Shown here: piece by piece, positions 1 through 8,033 of the stretch | How the letters are laid out: each line of letters begins with the position of its first letter | Numbering within the stretch: the stretch's first letter is position 1 | Source of the DNA: Arthrobacter bambusae | Lineage (GTDB): Bacteria > Actinomycetota > Actinomycetes > Actinomycetales > Micrococcaceae | Assembly: GCF_030812595.1 (NCBI RefSeq) | Contig: NZ_JAUSSZ010000010.1 | Span: forward strand, 62,001 to 126,000 | Length of the DNA: 64,000 nucleotides | Direction: 5' to 3' | Translations under genes and position numbers: made by a program | Notes under the pieces: generated by a model | Told to the model about the DNA's origin: nothing | Seen by the model: only the letters and a program-made list of their open reading frames with translations | Databases searched by the model: none

Positions 1-1
1 A

Positions 2-349
2 CAAAACGGTGGCTTCCTGCCTTTTGCAGTCACGCTCGCGGTGGACAACGAACTTCGGATCGTCTTAATCACGCCTGGAGAGCCGGACGACGAGGGAAAC
101 GTGGACACGGAGTCGATGCTGGCAGACATCCGCGAATTGCTGCGACAAGGCCGTGACGAATACCGCGCAGTGGCGATTGCCAGCGATGTCATCCTTCCGG
201 AACACGGATCGGACGGGATTCACGCCGCGGCCGAACATCGCAGCGGCGGCCTGATGGCAGCAGTCGTGCCCTATGTCCAGACCGCCGAAGGCTTCGTCTT
301 TGACAGCGCCGAGGCCGACACCAATGAATCCGTAGTATGGGTGGACTAG
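2..349 (+). CDS. Hypothetical protein, 3' part only
   Basis: The reading frame is open from the first bases of the window, so the N-terminus lies outside. A GTG at 41 could be read as a start, but the frame continues upstream of it (residues QNGGFLPFAVTLA precede it), which argues for a longer protein. The visible part is acidic, about 115 residues, with no membrane segment and no motif I can name. It ends 24 bp before the Rrf2 regulator on the same strand. Function unknown. Confidence 0.6.
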   Translation, partial: QNGGFLPFAVTLAVDNELRIVLITPGEPDDEGNVDTESMLADIRELLRQGRDEYRAVAIASDVILPEHGSDGIHAAAEHRSGGLMAAVVPYVQTAEGFVFDSAEADTNESVVWVD

Positions 350-373
350 ACCTTACTCCGTAAGCTTGAGGGC

Positions 374-865
374 ATGAAGATCAATGCCTTCGCGGATGTG
401 AGCCTGCGTGCGCTCCTGGTTCTCTCGTCCGCGCCCGCAGGTGAACTCCTGACGACCCAAAACATCGCGGACGCTGTGGGGACTCCCTACCACCATGTCA
501 GCAAGGCCATCGTTCGGCTTCGGGAGCTCGGCCTCATTGACGTCGAGCGTGGCCGAAACGGCGGATCCCGGATCAGTGCGGCCGGACAGGAAGCCACTGT
601 GGGCCAACTCCTGCGGCGACTTGACACCAGGTCGGATCCCGCGGAGTGCCAATCCGCCCACGGCGACTGCCCGATGATCACCGAATGCGGCCTGCGCGTT
701 GCCCTGGCCCGCGCGCGGGAGGCCTTCTACCGGGAGCTGGACGGCGTCGTCGTCTCTTCCCTGCCGCACCTGCGGCAAATGACGCCCGTATTTCAGGCGA
801 TCGGGCTAAACCCCAGGCTGCAAAAGCCCGGCCCTCGATCGACCAACCCCTTTTACAACGCGTAG
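374..865 (+). CDS. Rrf2-family, NsrR-like Fe-S transcription regulator
   Basis: A 163-residue protein with the Rrf2 winged-helix fold: an N-terminal helix (MKINAFADVSLRALLVL), a helix-turn-helix around residues 27-50 and a wing with GRNGGSR at 60-66. Cys92, Cys99 and Cys105 lie in the same places as the three cluster ligands of NsrR (Cys93/99/105 in Streptomyces coelicolor). NsrR proteins use a [4Fe-4S] cluster to sense nitric oxide and usually repress hmp flavohaemoglobin. No hmp gene is present in the window, so the target is unknown. The next gene is convergent. Confidence 0.85.
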   Translation: MKINAFADVSLRALLVLSSAPAGELLTTQNIADAVGTPYHHVSKAIVRLRELGLIDVERGRNGGSRISAAGQEATVGQLLRRLDTRSDPAECQSAHGDCPMITECGLRVALARAREAFYRELDGVVVSSLPHLRQMTPVFQAIGLNPRLQKPGPRSTNPFYNA

Positions 866-939
866 CGTCACCTCGTCCACGACGTGCACCACTAAATCGT
901 CACCGATCGGCACTGCGGAAAGACGAACCGCAGGTCGAC

Positions 940-971
940 GGCGCTCCGGAAACTCGGCGCTCCGGAAACTC
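940..971. repeat. 16-bp perfect tandem duplication
   Basis: GGCGCTCCGGAAACTC occurs twice without a gap (940-955 and 956-971). It lies between the Rrf2 gene and the convergent PEP-utilising enzyme and runs into the stop codon of the latter (970-972). Confidence 0.8.
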
Positions 972-3567
972 AAGGTCTCTGCGCGGTAGCGGCGGCCCGG
1001 ACCACCCCCATGGTCCCGTCCACGAGCACATACTGCCCGTCGGCCAAAGTGCTCGTGCCCGAACCCGTGCCCATAACGGCCGGAATTCCGTATTCCCTTG
1101 CGACGATCGCCGCATGCGAACCGAGTCCCCCGGCGTCCACCACTACAGCCGCGGCCCGCTGGAACAGGGGTGTCCAAGCGGGGTTGGTGTAGGGGCAGAC
1201 GAGGACCTCTCCGCTGCGCAGCAGTCCGAACTCCGACGGTCCACGGATCACACGGACCGGCCCGGTCGCTTGGCCGCGGCTGGCGGCCGTGCCGGAGACG
1301 AGGGCTCCCTCGATCTGGCTGGCTCGAGCGAAGAGCAAGGCCGGATCGAGCAGCGGGATGCCGTCGAGCTCATGCCGCTTTGCCGCCCGAGCCAGCACGA
1401 GCGGCCGGAAACGGTCACGAATGGAAGCCGGCAACGCGCCGTCGTCGTCGTCAGTGATGGACTCTAGTTCTTCGAACCGCAGGTGATAGATTTCGTCCGG
1501 CTCATCGATCACGCCGGCCAGCACCAGCCGTCGGCCGAGCTCCCGGTAGGCCCGGCGAATCGGCGGGATGGCTTTGGTGGCGTAGAAGTGGCTGTCCTCG
1601 CGGAACGCCATTCCGGCCTGGGCGGACTCGACGGCGGCAAGTACCCTTCGTCGCAGTGCTTGGAAGCGGAGAGCCGGGTGACGTTTCAATTCCGCAAGCG
1701 CATTCCCCGCCTGGTTGATTGTTCTGGGTCGCTCTCCGGACATGGCCTTCACCAGCCCCAAAACCACTTCCGGGGCGTCGGACCACGTGGGCGAACTACT
1801 GAGGACAACGCTCGTGGTTTCGCGGTGGCCGTACTCGAGCTGGAACGCCTCGAAAGCCTCGCGGAAAGCACGATGTCCAGGGCCATTTTCCACCAACTCA
1901 CGGAGCTCACGGGGTCCTAGAACAACCAGGGCGCGGGACAGCTCCGGATCGGCCGCCGCGATGGACGCGAGCCGTTCTATAGCCTTGTTCGCCTGGCTCG
2001 TCCGCGTTTGCGCCCCGGCGATCAGCGCGGGCGCAAGCTTTACCTTGCCCAGGAGCAAGAGCATGAGGCGCATTTTCAGCACCGGCACCAAAATGCCTGG
2101 CAGGTAGGAGACCCTCAAGTCCGTGATGCCCTGCATCGCCGCGAAGCATTCCTCCGCAAACCCGACAACTGCACGCCAGCGCAGCGGACCGAGATCCCTG
2201 CCGTTCAATCGTTCAATGTTGTCGATGAACAAAGAGAAACGGGGATCCCGGGTCCAGGCGCCGGCTTTGAATCGCCTAGCGCGGCGCAGCAAAGATACCG
2301 GCGCGGCAAGCGTTCGGATGGTCGGACGCGGCACCGGGGGAATGAGCTGGACCACCACTCCGTCCTCTTCCGGCAGCAACTCCCCGAGCGGAGGGAAGAC
2401 CACGCCCACGCTCCCGGCCATACCGTGCAGCATGGCGAGGATTCCCCGGCTCATCCAACCGGATACGTCCAACGGGTACGGCCGTTCCTGGAACATCTCG
2501 ATGAAAAACGGCCCCACCCGACGTTGGACGGCGTTGAGGTCGGGAGGCTGGGGCGGGAGTGCCGTCATTGGCCGCGACTGAAGTATGTACAGCGTCCCGG
2601 CGGTTGCCGCCCACTCGATGTCCTGCGGCCGGCCGAAATGCTGCTGGGCTTTCTTTCCCAGCATGGCCAATTCCACCAGTTCCTCAGCGGCGAGCCCCGG
2701 CTTTGCATCCTGCCGACCGGGGCTTTCTTGCGTGCCACCGCCCTCAGCCGCGTCAATCACCACCTCGCGGCCACCGGGCACGAAACTCAGCACTCTTCCC
2801 GAACCGTCCAGGACGTAATGCTCCGGAGTCACCCGCCCAGAGACCACAGCCTCCCCCAACCCGGGGTTCGCGTCCACCACCATCTCGGCCCGCTCGCCCG
2901 TGACAGGGTTGGCGGTAAACAGGACGCCCGCCATGGCGGCCGGCACCATTTTCTGCACGACGACGGCGATCGCCACGTCACGCGGATCAATCCCCTGCCG
3001 TCGGCGATAAGCGATGGCCCGGTCCGTCCACAACGAAGCCCAGCAGTCGGCGACCGCCCGGACTACCTCGGGCGCGCCCACCACGTTGAGATAGCTGTCC
3101 TGCTGACCGGCGAACGCAGCGCCCGGAAGGTCCTCGGCAGTTGCACTGGACCGGACCGCGACCGCCCCACCGCCCAGCCTTGAATAGGCCTCGATGATCT
3201 CCTGCCGCAGCTGGGCAGGCATTTCCGTCGCGGCGAAGAGGGCCCGCAGGGCGGCACCGGTGCCGTCGCCGCCGTCGGGAGCTTCAGCGGGCCCGACCGA
3301 CAGGAAACCGTCCAGAGCTGCACCCACGTTCGTTTCCGCCAGGAAGGACAAGTACACCCCCGTGGTGATGACAAAGCCCGGCGGCACCGGAAATCCCTGG
3401 CGCACCAGCTCCCCGAGCGCCGCGCCTTTTCCGCCGGCAAGGGATATGTCCCCCATCCCGAAATCGGCCAAGGGCGCGATCACCTGACCGCTCTTCTTGG
3501 GACCTTCGTGCCGAGTTGGCGGCAGCGTGTCCTCTCCCGAGTGTTGCTGGAAATCGTCCATGGCCAC
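970..3567 (-). CDS. Rifamycin phosphotransferase-like / PEP synthase-like enzyme
   Basis: An 865-residue protein. It has an N-terminal ATP-grasp PEP/pyruvate-binding domain (about 30-340, starting with SLAGGKGAALGELV), a long middle domain (about 345-765) and a C-terminal swivelling phospho-histidine domain (about 770-865) with GGLGSHAAIVAREYGIPAV, whose His is the phosphoryl carrier. This order and length match rifamycin phosphotransferase (Rph), which uses ATP to phosphorylate rifampicin. PEP synthases are closely related, so substrate is inferred. Start is GTG at 3567 or ATG at 3561; neither has a strong ribosome site. No rifamycin-associated element was recognised upstream. Confidence 0.75.
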   Translation of the reverse strand: MAMDDFQQHSGEDTLPPTRHEGPKKSGQVIAPLADFGMGDISLAGGKGAALGELVRQGFPVPPGFVITTGVYLSFLAETNVGAALDGFLSVGPAEAPDGGDGTGAALRALFAATEMPAQLRQEIIEAYSRLGGGAVAVRSSATAEDLPGAAFAGQQDSYLNVVGAPEVVRAVADCWASLWTDRAIAYRRRQGIDPRDVAIAVVVQKMVPAAMAGVLFTANPVTGERAEMVVDANPGLGEAVVSGRVTPEHYVLDGSGRVLSFVPGGREVVIDAAEGGGTQESPGRQDAKPGLAAEELVELAMLGKKAQQHFGRPQDIEWAATAGTLYILQSRPMTALPPQPPDLNAVQRRVGPFFIEMFQERPYPLDVSGWMSRGILAMLHGMAGSVGVVFPPLGELLPEEDGVVVQLIPPVPRPTIRTLAAPVSLLRRARRFKAGAWTRDPRFSLFIDNIERLNGRDLGPLRWRAVVGFAEECFAAMQGITDLRVSYLPGILVPVLKMRLMLLLLGKVKLAPALIAGAQTRTSQANKAIERLASIAAADPELSRALVVLGPRELRELVENGPGHRAFREAFEAFQLEYGHRETTSVVLSSSPTWSDAPEVVLGLVKAMSGERPRTINQAGNALAELKRHPALRFQALRRRVLAAVESAQAGMAFREDSHFYATKAIPPIRRAYRELGRRLVLAGVIDEPDEIYHLRFEELESITDDDDGALPASIRDRFRPLVLARAAKRHELDGIPLLDPALLFARASQIEGALVSGTAASRGQATGPVRVIRGPSEFGLLRSGEVLVCPYTNPAWTPLFQRAAAVVVDAGGLGSHAAIVAREYGIPAVMGTGSGTSTLADGQYVLVDGTMGVVRAAATAQRP

Positions 3568-3660
3568 CCCGGAAGTAGAGAACTGCTGGTTCTCCAGAAG
3601 CTACTCCCGCGCCAACCTCGGCACAATCCTTCCGCATCGGCTGCTCCAGATGGGAAGACG

Positions 3661-3702
3661 ACGGCGGCCCCGCACCTTGAGTGCAAGGTGCGGGGCCGCC
3701 GT
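3661..3702 (-). terminator. Strong hairpin downstream of pckG
   Basis: A perfect 18-bp stem (ACGGCGGCCCCGCACCTT and its complement) with a 6-base loop. It begins 32 bp past the pckG stop and lies between pckG and the next gene on the same strand. The pyrimidine-rich CGTCTTCCC follows on the minus strand. Confidence 0.85.
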
Positions 3703-3733
3703 CGGACGTGTAGCTGGGCCTGTGCCGGGTGGG

Positions 3734-5560
3734 CTAGGCCAGCCGGGCCTTCAGGCCCTCGAGCTCGGAGATGAGCGCCGCCGGCAGGGAGTCGCCGAAC
3801 TTTGCGTACCATTCCTCGATGGATGCCAACTCGGCTTCCCACTCGGCGGCGTCGACGCGGACTGCTGCTTCGACTTCGGCCGGGGTCATGTCAAGGCCTT
3901 CGAGATCGATGGCCTCGCCGGTCGGCACGAAGCCGATGGGGGTCTCGACGGCGTCCGCCTTGCCTTCGAGGCGCTCGATGGCCCACTTGAGGACACGGGC
4001 GTTGTCACCGAAGCCAGGCCACGCGAAGCCACCTTCGGCAGTACGGCGGAACCAGTTGACCAGGAAGATCTTTGGCAAGCGTTCCGGGTTTGCCTTGGCT
4101 GACAGGTTGACCCAGTGGTTCAGGTAGTCGCCTGCGTCGTAGCCGATGAAGGGCAGCATGGCCATGGGGTCGCGGCGAACAACACCGACTGCTCCGGCTG
4201 CTGCGGCGGTGGTTTCCGAAGACAGCGTGGAACCCATGAAGATACCGTTGGACCAGTCGCGGGCCTCGGTCACCAGCGGGATGGTGGTCTTGCGGCGGCC
4301 GCCGAACAGGATCGCGGAGAGCTCCACGCCTTCGGGGCTGAAGTACTCTTCGGCCAGCATGTCGATCTGGTCGATCGGCGTGCAGAAGCGCGAGTTCGGG
4401 TGGGCCGCAGGCTTGTCGGACTCGGGGGTCCACTCGTTGCCCTGCCAGTCGGTCAGGTGCGCCGGAGTTTCCTCGGTCATGCCTTCCCACCACACGCCGC
4501 CGTCGTCGGTCAATGCGACGTTGGTGAAGATGCTGTTGCCCTTGGCGATGGCGCGCATGGCGTTGGGGTTGGTGCCCCAACCGGTGCCGGGAGCCACGCC
4601 GAACAGGCCGGCCTCGGGGTTGACGGCGCGGAGTTCGCCTTCCTTGCCGAAGCGCATCCACGTGATGTCGTCGCCAAGGGTTTCGACCTTCCAGCCCTTA
4701 ATGGTGGGATCCAGGAGGGCGAGGTTGGTCTTGCCGCAAGCCGAGGGGAACGCCGCAGAGATGTAGTAGGTCTTCTGCTCAGGCGAGCTCAGCTTCAAGA
4801 TGAGCATGTGCTCGGCCAGCCAGCCTTCATCGCGTGCCATGACGGACGCGATGCGTAGCGCGTAGCACTTCTTGCCGAGGAGGGCGTTGCCGCCGTAACC
4901 CGAGCCGAAGGACCAGATAGAGCGCTCTTCCGGGAAGTGCACGATCCACTTGTCCGGGTTGCAAGGCCATGCGACGTCCGCCTGGCCGGCCTCCAACGGA
5001 GCGCCCAGGGAGTGCAGTGCGGGGACAAAGAAAGCATCGGTCTGGGTGATGCGGTCCAGGACGTCGGTGCCGATGCGCGCCATGATGCGCATCGAGGCAA
5101 CAACGTATGCGGAGTCGGTGATCTCGACGCCGAACTTGGGATCTTCGGCATCCAGGTGGCCCATGACGAACGGAATGACATACATGGTGCGGCCGCGCAT
5201 CGAGCCGGCGAACAGCCCGCGCAGCTTCTGCTTCATCTCGGCCGGGGCCATCCAGTTGTTGGTGAAGCCAGCGTCGTGTTCCTTCTCGGAGCAGATAAAC
5301 GTCTGCTCTTCCACACGGGCTACGTCCGCGGGATCAGAGAATGCCGCGAAAGAATTCGGGAAGAGCTCTTGGTTCAGCCTCTTCAGGGTGCCCGCCTCGA
5401 CGAGTTCGTCGGTAAGCTTCTTGTTTTCCGCTTCGCTACCGTCGACCCAGTGGATGCGGTCAGGCTGTGTCAGCTCGGCCACTTCCTCCACCCAGGCCAA
5501 CAGGCGTGCATGCGTAGTAGGTGCCTTCTCAAGCAACGGCAGTCGCGCCAGATCGCCCAT
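3734..5560 (-). CDS. pckG: Phosphoenolpyruvate carboxykinase (GTP)
   Basis: A 608-residue cytosolic enzyme that converts oxaloacetate and GTP to PEP, GDP and CO2, the entry step to gluconeogenesis (EC 4.1.1.32). The length fits the GTP-dependent family. [11 protein letters not shown] is the GTPase-type P-loop with the reactive cysteine of this family; the FGGRR motif and the [11 protein letters not shown] segment are also present. The ATG at 5560 is preceded by GAGGAAGGGAA. It is monocistronic, with its own terminator and a CRP-type site upstream. Confidence 0.97.
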   Translation of the reverse strand: MGDLARLPLLEKAPTTHARLLAWVEEVAELTQPDRIHWVDGSEAENKKLTDELVEAGTLKRLNQELFPNSFAAFSDPADVARVEEQTFICSEKEHDAGFTNNWMAPAEMKQKLRGLFAGSMRGRTMYVIPFVMGHLDAEDPKFGVEITDSAYVVASMRIMARIGTDVLDRITQTDAFFVPALHSLGAPLEAGQADVAWPCNPDKWIVHFPEERSIWSFGSGYGGNALLGKKCYALRIASVMARDEGWLAEHMLILKLSSPEQKTYYISAAFPSACGKTNLALLDPTIKGWKVETLGDDITWMRFGKEGELRAVNPEAGLFGVAPGTGWGTNPNAMRAIAKGNSIFTNVALTDDGGVWWEGMTEETPAHLTDWQGNEWTPESDKPAAHPNSRFCTPIDQIDMLAEEYFSPEGVELSAILFGGRRKTTIPLVTEARDWSNGIFMGSTLSSETTAAAAGAVGVVRRDPMAMLPFIGYDAGDYLNHWVNLSAKANPERLPKIFLVNWFRRTAEGGFAWPGFGDNARVLKWAIERLEGKADAVETPIGFVPTGEAIDLEGLDMTPAEVEAAVRVDAAEWEAELASIEEWYAKFGDSLPAALISELEGLKARLA

Positions 5561-5707
5561 CGTGGTTCCCTTCCTCGGGTTCAGTGGTGTGTCCTAAATG
5601 CTAGGGGGCGCGGAGTAGACCAATCCGGGTCCGGACATGGGATCTCTCGACCATTTCGGAGCAAAACCCCTAAAAATCAAGGATCGGCGTCAGGGATTCG
5701 CTAAATT

Positions 5708-5736
5708 TAGTGATCAAGGTCACATAGACCGGTCTA
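5708..5736. promoter_or_regulatory. CRP/GlxR-type site and adjacent palindrome
   Basis: GTGA-N6-TCAC at 5710-5723 matches the core of CRP/GlxR operators. It is followed directly by the perfect 12-bp palindrome TAGACCGGTCTA at 5725-5736. Both lie about 150-175 bp upstream of pckG. Control of a gluconeogenic gene by a cAMP-type regulator is plausible but inferred. Confidence 0.5.
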
Positions 5737-5761
5737 GTTAGACAGATTACACCGCGTCGAT

Positions 5762-5790
5762 TTGGCAGCGACAGGGATCTCGCGTAAAGT
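5762..5790 (+). promoter_or_regulatory. Promoter of tRNA-Arg
   Basis: TTGGCA (5762-5767), a 17-bp spacer and TAAAGT (5785-5790) form a good -35/-10 pair, about 54 bp before the mature tRNA. Confidence 0.6.
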
Positions 5791-5843
5791 TTATTGAGGT
5801 TCGAGGGGGGCACGAGTTTGAAACTCCCGAGAATCACCAAGAT

Positions 5844-5917
<74 letters not shown>

Positions 5918-5922
5918 CAAAT

Positions 5923-5957
5923 AAAGACCCGCACCGGCTTCGGTGCGGGTCTTTTTT
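5923..5957 (+). terminator. Terminator of tRNA-Arg
   Basis: AAAGACCCGCACCG and its complement form a 14-bp stem around a GCTT loop, followed by a T run. It starts 5 bp after the tRNA. Confidence 0.92.
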
Positions 5958-6002
5958 CGTTACATTCACCCTTTGTGTCCGCCACCCGCAGGCCGGCCGC
6001 GC

Positions 6003-6095
6003 ACATTCTGCTGGATCATCGGCCCTGACACCTTCTGGCACCCCCGGAATCACGCGGCTGGCGTTCTTGGCCGTCCGAATGATCCAGCAGAATGT
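6003..6095. repeat. Palindromic intergenic repeat, copy 1
   Basis: 93 bp bounded by a perfect 17-bp inverted repeat (ACATTCTGCTGGATCAT and its complement). The inside contains CACCCCCGGAATCACGCGGC, shared with the copies at 6670 and 41393. It has no coding capacity and resembles a REP/MITE-type element. Confidence 0.9.
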
Positions 6096-6140
6096 CACGC
6101 CGTCCCTCGACAAAGGGGGCACAGCGTGCACAAAAGCAAA

Positions 6141-6181
6141 GGGCCGCCGTCATACTTCGCGAAAAAGTACGACGGCGGCCC
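6141..6181 (-). terminator. Duplicated nanR terminator
   Basis: A hairpin with the stem GGGCCGCCGTC and its complement, extended through an imperfect inner part around CGCGAAA. It belongs to the truncated nanR copy and is repeated at 6807-6847. Confidence 0.75.
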
Positions 6182-6204
6182 CTGCGCCTGGCTTGCTGTT
6201 GTCC

Positions 6205-6430
6205 CTAGACTGCGACGGCTTCGCTGATGCGGCGACGAATCCCGTCAAAGTGGCGGTTGAGCAGTTCGGCAGCGGCGGTCTTGTCCCCGGTTGCGACGGC
6301 GGTATAGATGCTTCGATGCATGGCCGCCGTTGCTACAAGATCCTCGTTATCGGAGCCGATCTCTACGTGGATCTTCCGGTAAACCTTCCAGAAAACACCC
6401 ATGAGGTTGATGAGGAACTCGTTATTCAGC
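6205..6430 (-). pseudogene. Truncated copy of nanR (C-terminal ~75 residues)
   Basis: The translation reads NNEFLINLMGVFWKVYRK and on to the same C-terminal SEAVAV as the intact regulator at 6868-7596, with very few changes. The N-terminal DNA-binding domain and most of the effector domain are missing, and similarity stops at 6430. A start codon further upstream (6456) gives an 83-residue open frame but lies in unrelated DNA. It is a duplication remnant. Confidence 0.9.
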
Positions 6431-6669
6431 CCGGCGTATTCGCTGGATCTGGTCATGGACCTCGCCGGTCACCGGGATCCGCGGGGCAACGTTCCAGCAC
6501 CAAGCCGTGCGGCGGCGGAATGACCGGGCGCCACCGAACGAGGTAAGCGATGGCTGATTGGAGGTACCCATCGGCCAGCCAAGGAACGCCTCAAGCTCGG
6601 AGCGTCTGCTGACATCCTGGCGTTCCCCGGAGCGGCTAGCCCTGTCCGCCACCCGCAGGCCGGGCGCGC

Positions 6670-6762
6670 ACATTCTGCTGGATCATCGGCCCTGACACCT
6701 TCTAGCACCCCCGGAATCACGCGGCTGGCGTTCTTGGCCGTCCGAATGATCCAGCAGAATGT
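6670..6762. repeat. Palindromic intergenic repeat, copy 2
   Basis: A 93-bp copy inside duplication B with the same 17-bp inverted ends as copy 1. It differs from copy 1 by about one base, as expected if it was copied with the block. Confidence 0.9.
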
Positions 6763-6806
6763 CACGCCGTCGCTCGACAAAGGGGCACAGCGTGCACAAA
6801 AGCAAA

Positions 6807-6847
6807 GGGCCGCCGTCATACTTCGCGAAAAAGTACGACGGCGGCCC
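6807..6847 (-). terminator. Terminator of nanR
   Basis: A hairpin with an 11-bp GC-rich outer stem and an inner extension, beginning about 20 bp past the nanR stop on the minus strand. Confidence 0.8.
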
Positions 6848-6867
6848 CTGCGCTTGGCTTGCTGTCC

Positions 6868-7596
6868 CTAGACTGCGACGGCTTCGCTGATGCGGCGACG
6901 AATCCCGTCAAAGTGGCGATTGAGCAGTTCGGCAGCGGCGGTCTTGTCCCCGGTTGCGACGGCGGTATAGATGCTTCGATGCATGGCCGCCGTTGCTACA
7001 AGATCCTCGTTATCGGAGCCGATCTCTACGTGGATCTTCCGGTAAACCTTCCAGAAAACACCCATGAGGTTGATGAGGAGCTCGTTGTTCAGCGGTTCGA
7101 ACAACCGGCGGTGGAACTCGGCGTCGGCAGCCACGAAGTTCTCGCCGGACTGCGCGAGCTCCTCCATCTGCTTGACGGATTCTTCGATCAAGGCGAGTTG
7201 CTCAGTGGTCATTACGTCCATCGAGGAGCCGATCAAACCCGACTCGAGGGCCTGGCGCACGTCCACTAGTTGCAGAGCCTCAAGTCCTTGGTGGCGCAGC
7301 GACAAGCGGCCCCGGAATGTCAGGCCGTCAGCGAGCGCCTCGAAGTTGCTTGGTGCCACGAACATGCCAAAGCCATGGCGGATCTCGATGACACCCAGTG
7401 CCTGCAGCACTTTCAGGGATTCGCGCAGGGTGTTGCGCCCTACCCCCAACGCCACGGAAAGCTCATTTTCCGTGGGCAAAGGATCGCCTGCCTCGAGTTC
7501 GCGTTCAAGGATCAATTCCATGATGTCCGATTGGAGGGCCCTGAGCCGGGCCTGTGCGCTGAACCGCGCCTGCGGAACGACACTGGAAGTGGTCAT
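6868..7596 (-). CDS. nanR: FadR-type GntR regulator, probable sialic-acid repressor NanR
   Basis: 242 residues: an N-terminal GntR winged helix (LPTENELSVALGVGRNTLRE) and a C-terminal all-helical FCD effector domain with the metal-binding histidine pattern (AEFHRRLFE, MHRSIYTA, LNRHFDGI). The ATG at 7596 is preferred because AAGGAG lies 6 bp upstream; an in-frame GTG at 7620 has no such site. It is divergent from the transporter and nan genes. A FadR-type NanR repressor beside the same gene set is known from Corynebacterium glutamicum, and the effector is likely a sialic-acid pathway intermediate. Confidence 0.82.
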   Translation of the reverse strand: MTTSSVVPQARFSAQARLRALQSDIMELILERELEAGDPLPTENELSVALGVGRNTLRESLKVLQALGVIEIRHGFGMFVAPSNFEALADGLTFRGRLSLRHQGLEALQLVDVRQALESGLIGSSMDVMTTEQLALIEESVKQMEELAQSGENFVAADAEFHRRLFEPLNNELLINLMGVFWKVYRKIHVEIGSDNEDLVATAAMHRSIYTAVATGDKTAAAELLNRHFDGIRRRISEAVAV

Positions 7597-7726
7597 GGCT
7601 CTCCTTGCAAAAGTACCCACCCCCTGTCCGGATCCGTTCGGGACCGCGGACGAAGGAATTAGTGCAGTGTTAATGTTGAGGTGAGCCTAGCGCCCACCGC
7701 GAAAATAATGCTTCGCAACATACAAT

Positions 7727-8003
7727 ATCGGATGTCCCATCTCCTTGATAGATGTGCGCCTTAATTTCTGCCCGAGCCCTGACTGGGCTGCCAAGCGAAT
7801 CGGGGCACGGTAGCCAGCCGGCGGGCGGCCCACCTTCCAGCACCCGCCCAGCGGCAGCGGCCCGGCCGACACGCCCCCGCCAGCGGCTCAGTCACCAGCG
7901 CCCAGCTGCCCATCGAACCACCTAGTGATCCGGATCTCGCTTGACGACTTCGTGTGACCGCCCTTACAGTTTCTTTACGAGCATCGGATGTCCTACATCC
8001 GAT
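7727..8003. promoter_or_regulatory. Divergent nanR/transporter control region with NanR-like operators
   Basis: A perfect inverted repeat, ATCGGATGT-N3-ACATCCGAT, lies at 7983-8003, 30 bp before the transporter start. A second ATCGGATGT half-site at 7727-7735, preceded by the degenerate ACATACAAT, lies on the nanR side. The shape fits a GntR dimer operator controlling both directions. The remainder of 7597-8033 has no gene that I can support. Confidence 0.7.
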
Positions 8004-8033
8004 AACCAGAAAACTTGAATGGTGAGGCATCTT

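Larger units (their letters stand above)
5976..6430. repeat. Segmental duplication, copy A
   Basis: About 455 bp, nearly identical to 6643-7093, with only scattered substitutions and a few inserted bases. It carries a copy of the 93-bp palindromic repeat, the downstream terminator and the last ~75 codons of nanR. Copy B is joined to the intact nanR, so A is the displaced copy. The 212 bp between the copies (6431-6642) match neither. Confidence 0.93.
6643..7093. repeat. Segmental duplication, copy B (parental)
   Basis: About 451 bp matching 5976-6430. It includes the 3' end of the intact nanR, its terminator and a palindromic repeat. Confidence 0.92.

Noticed and set aside
2008..3183. 391-codon plus-strand open frame opposite the Rph-like gene
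   Set aside because: Antisense frame produced by high GC; no family pattern, and the minus-strand gene is unmistakable.
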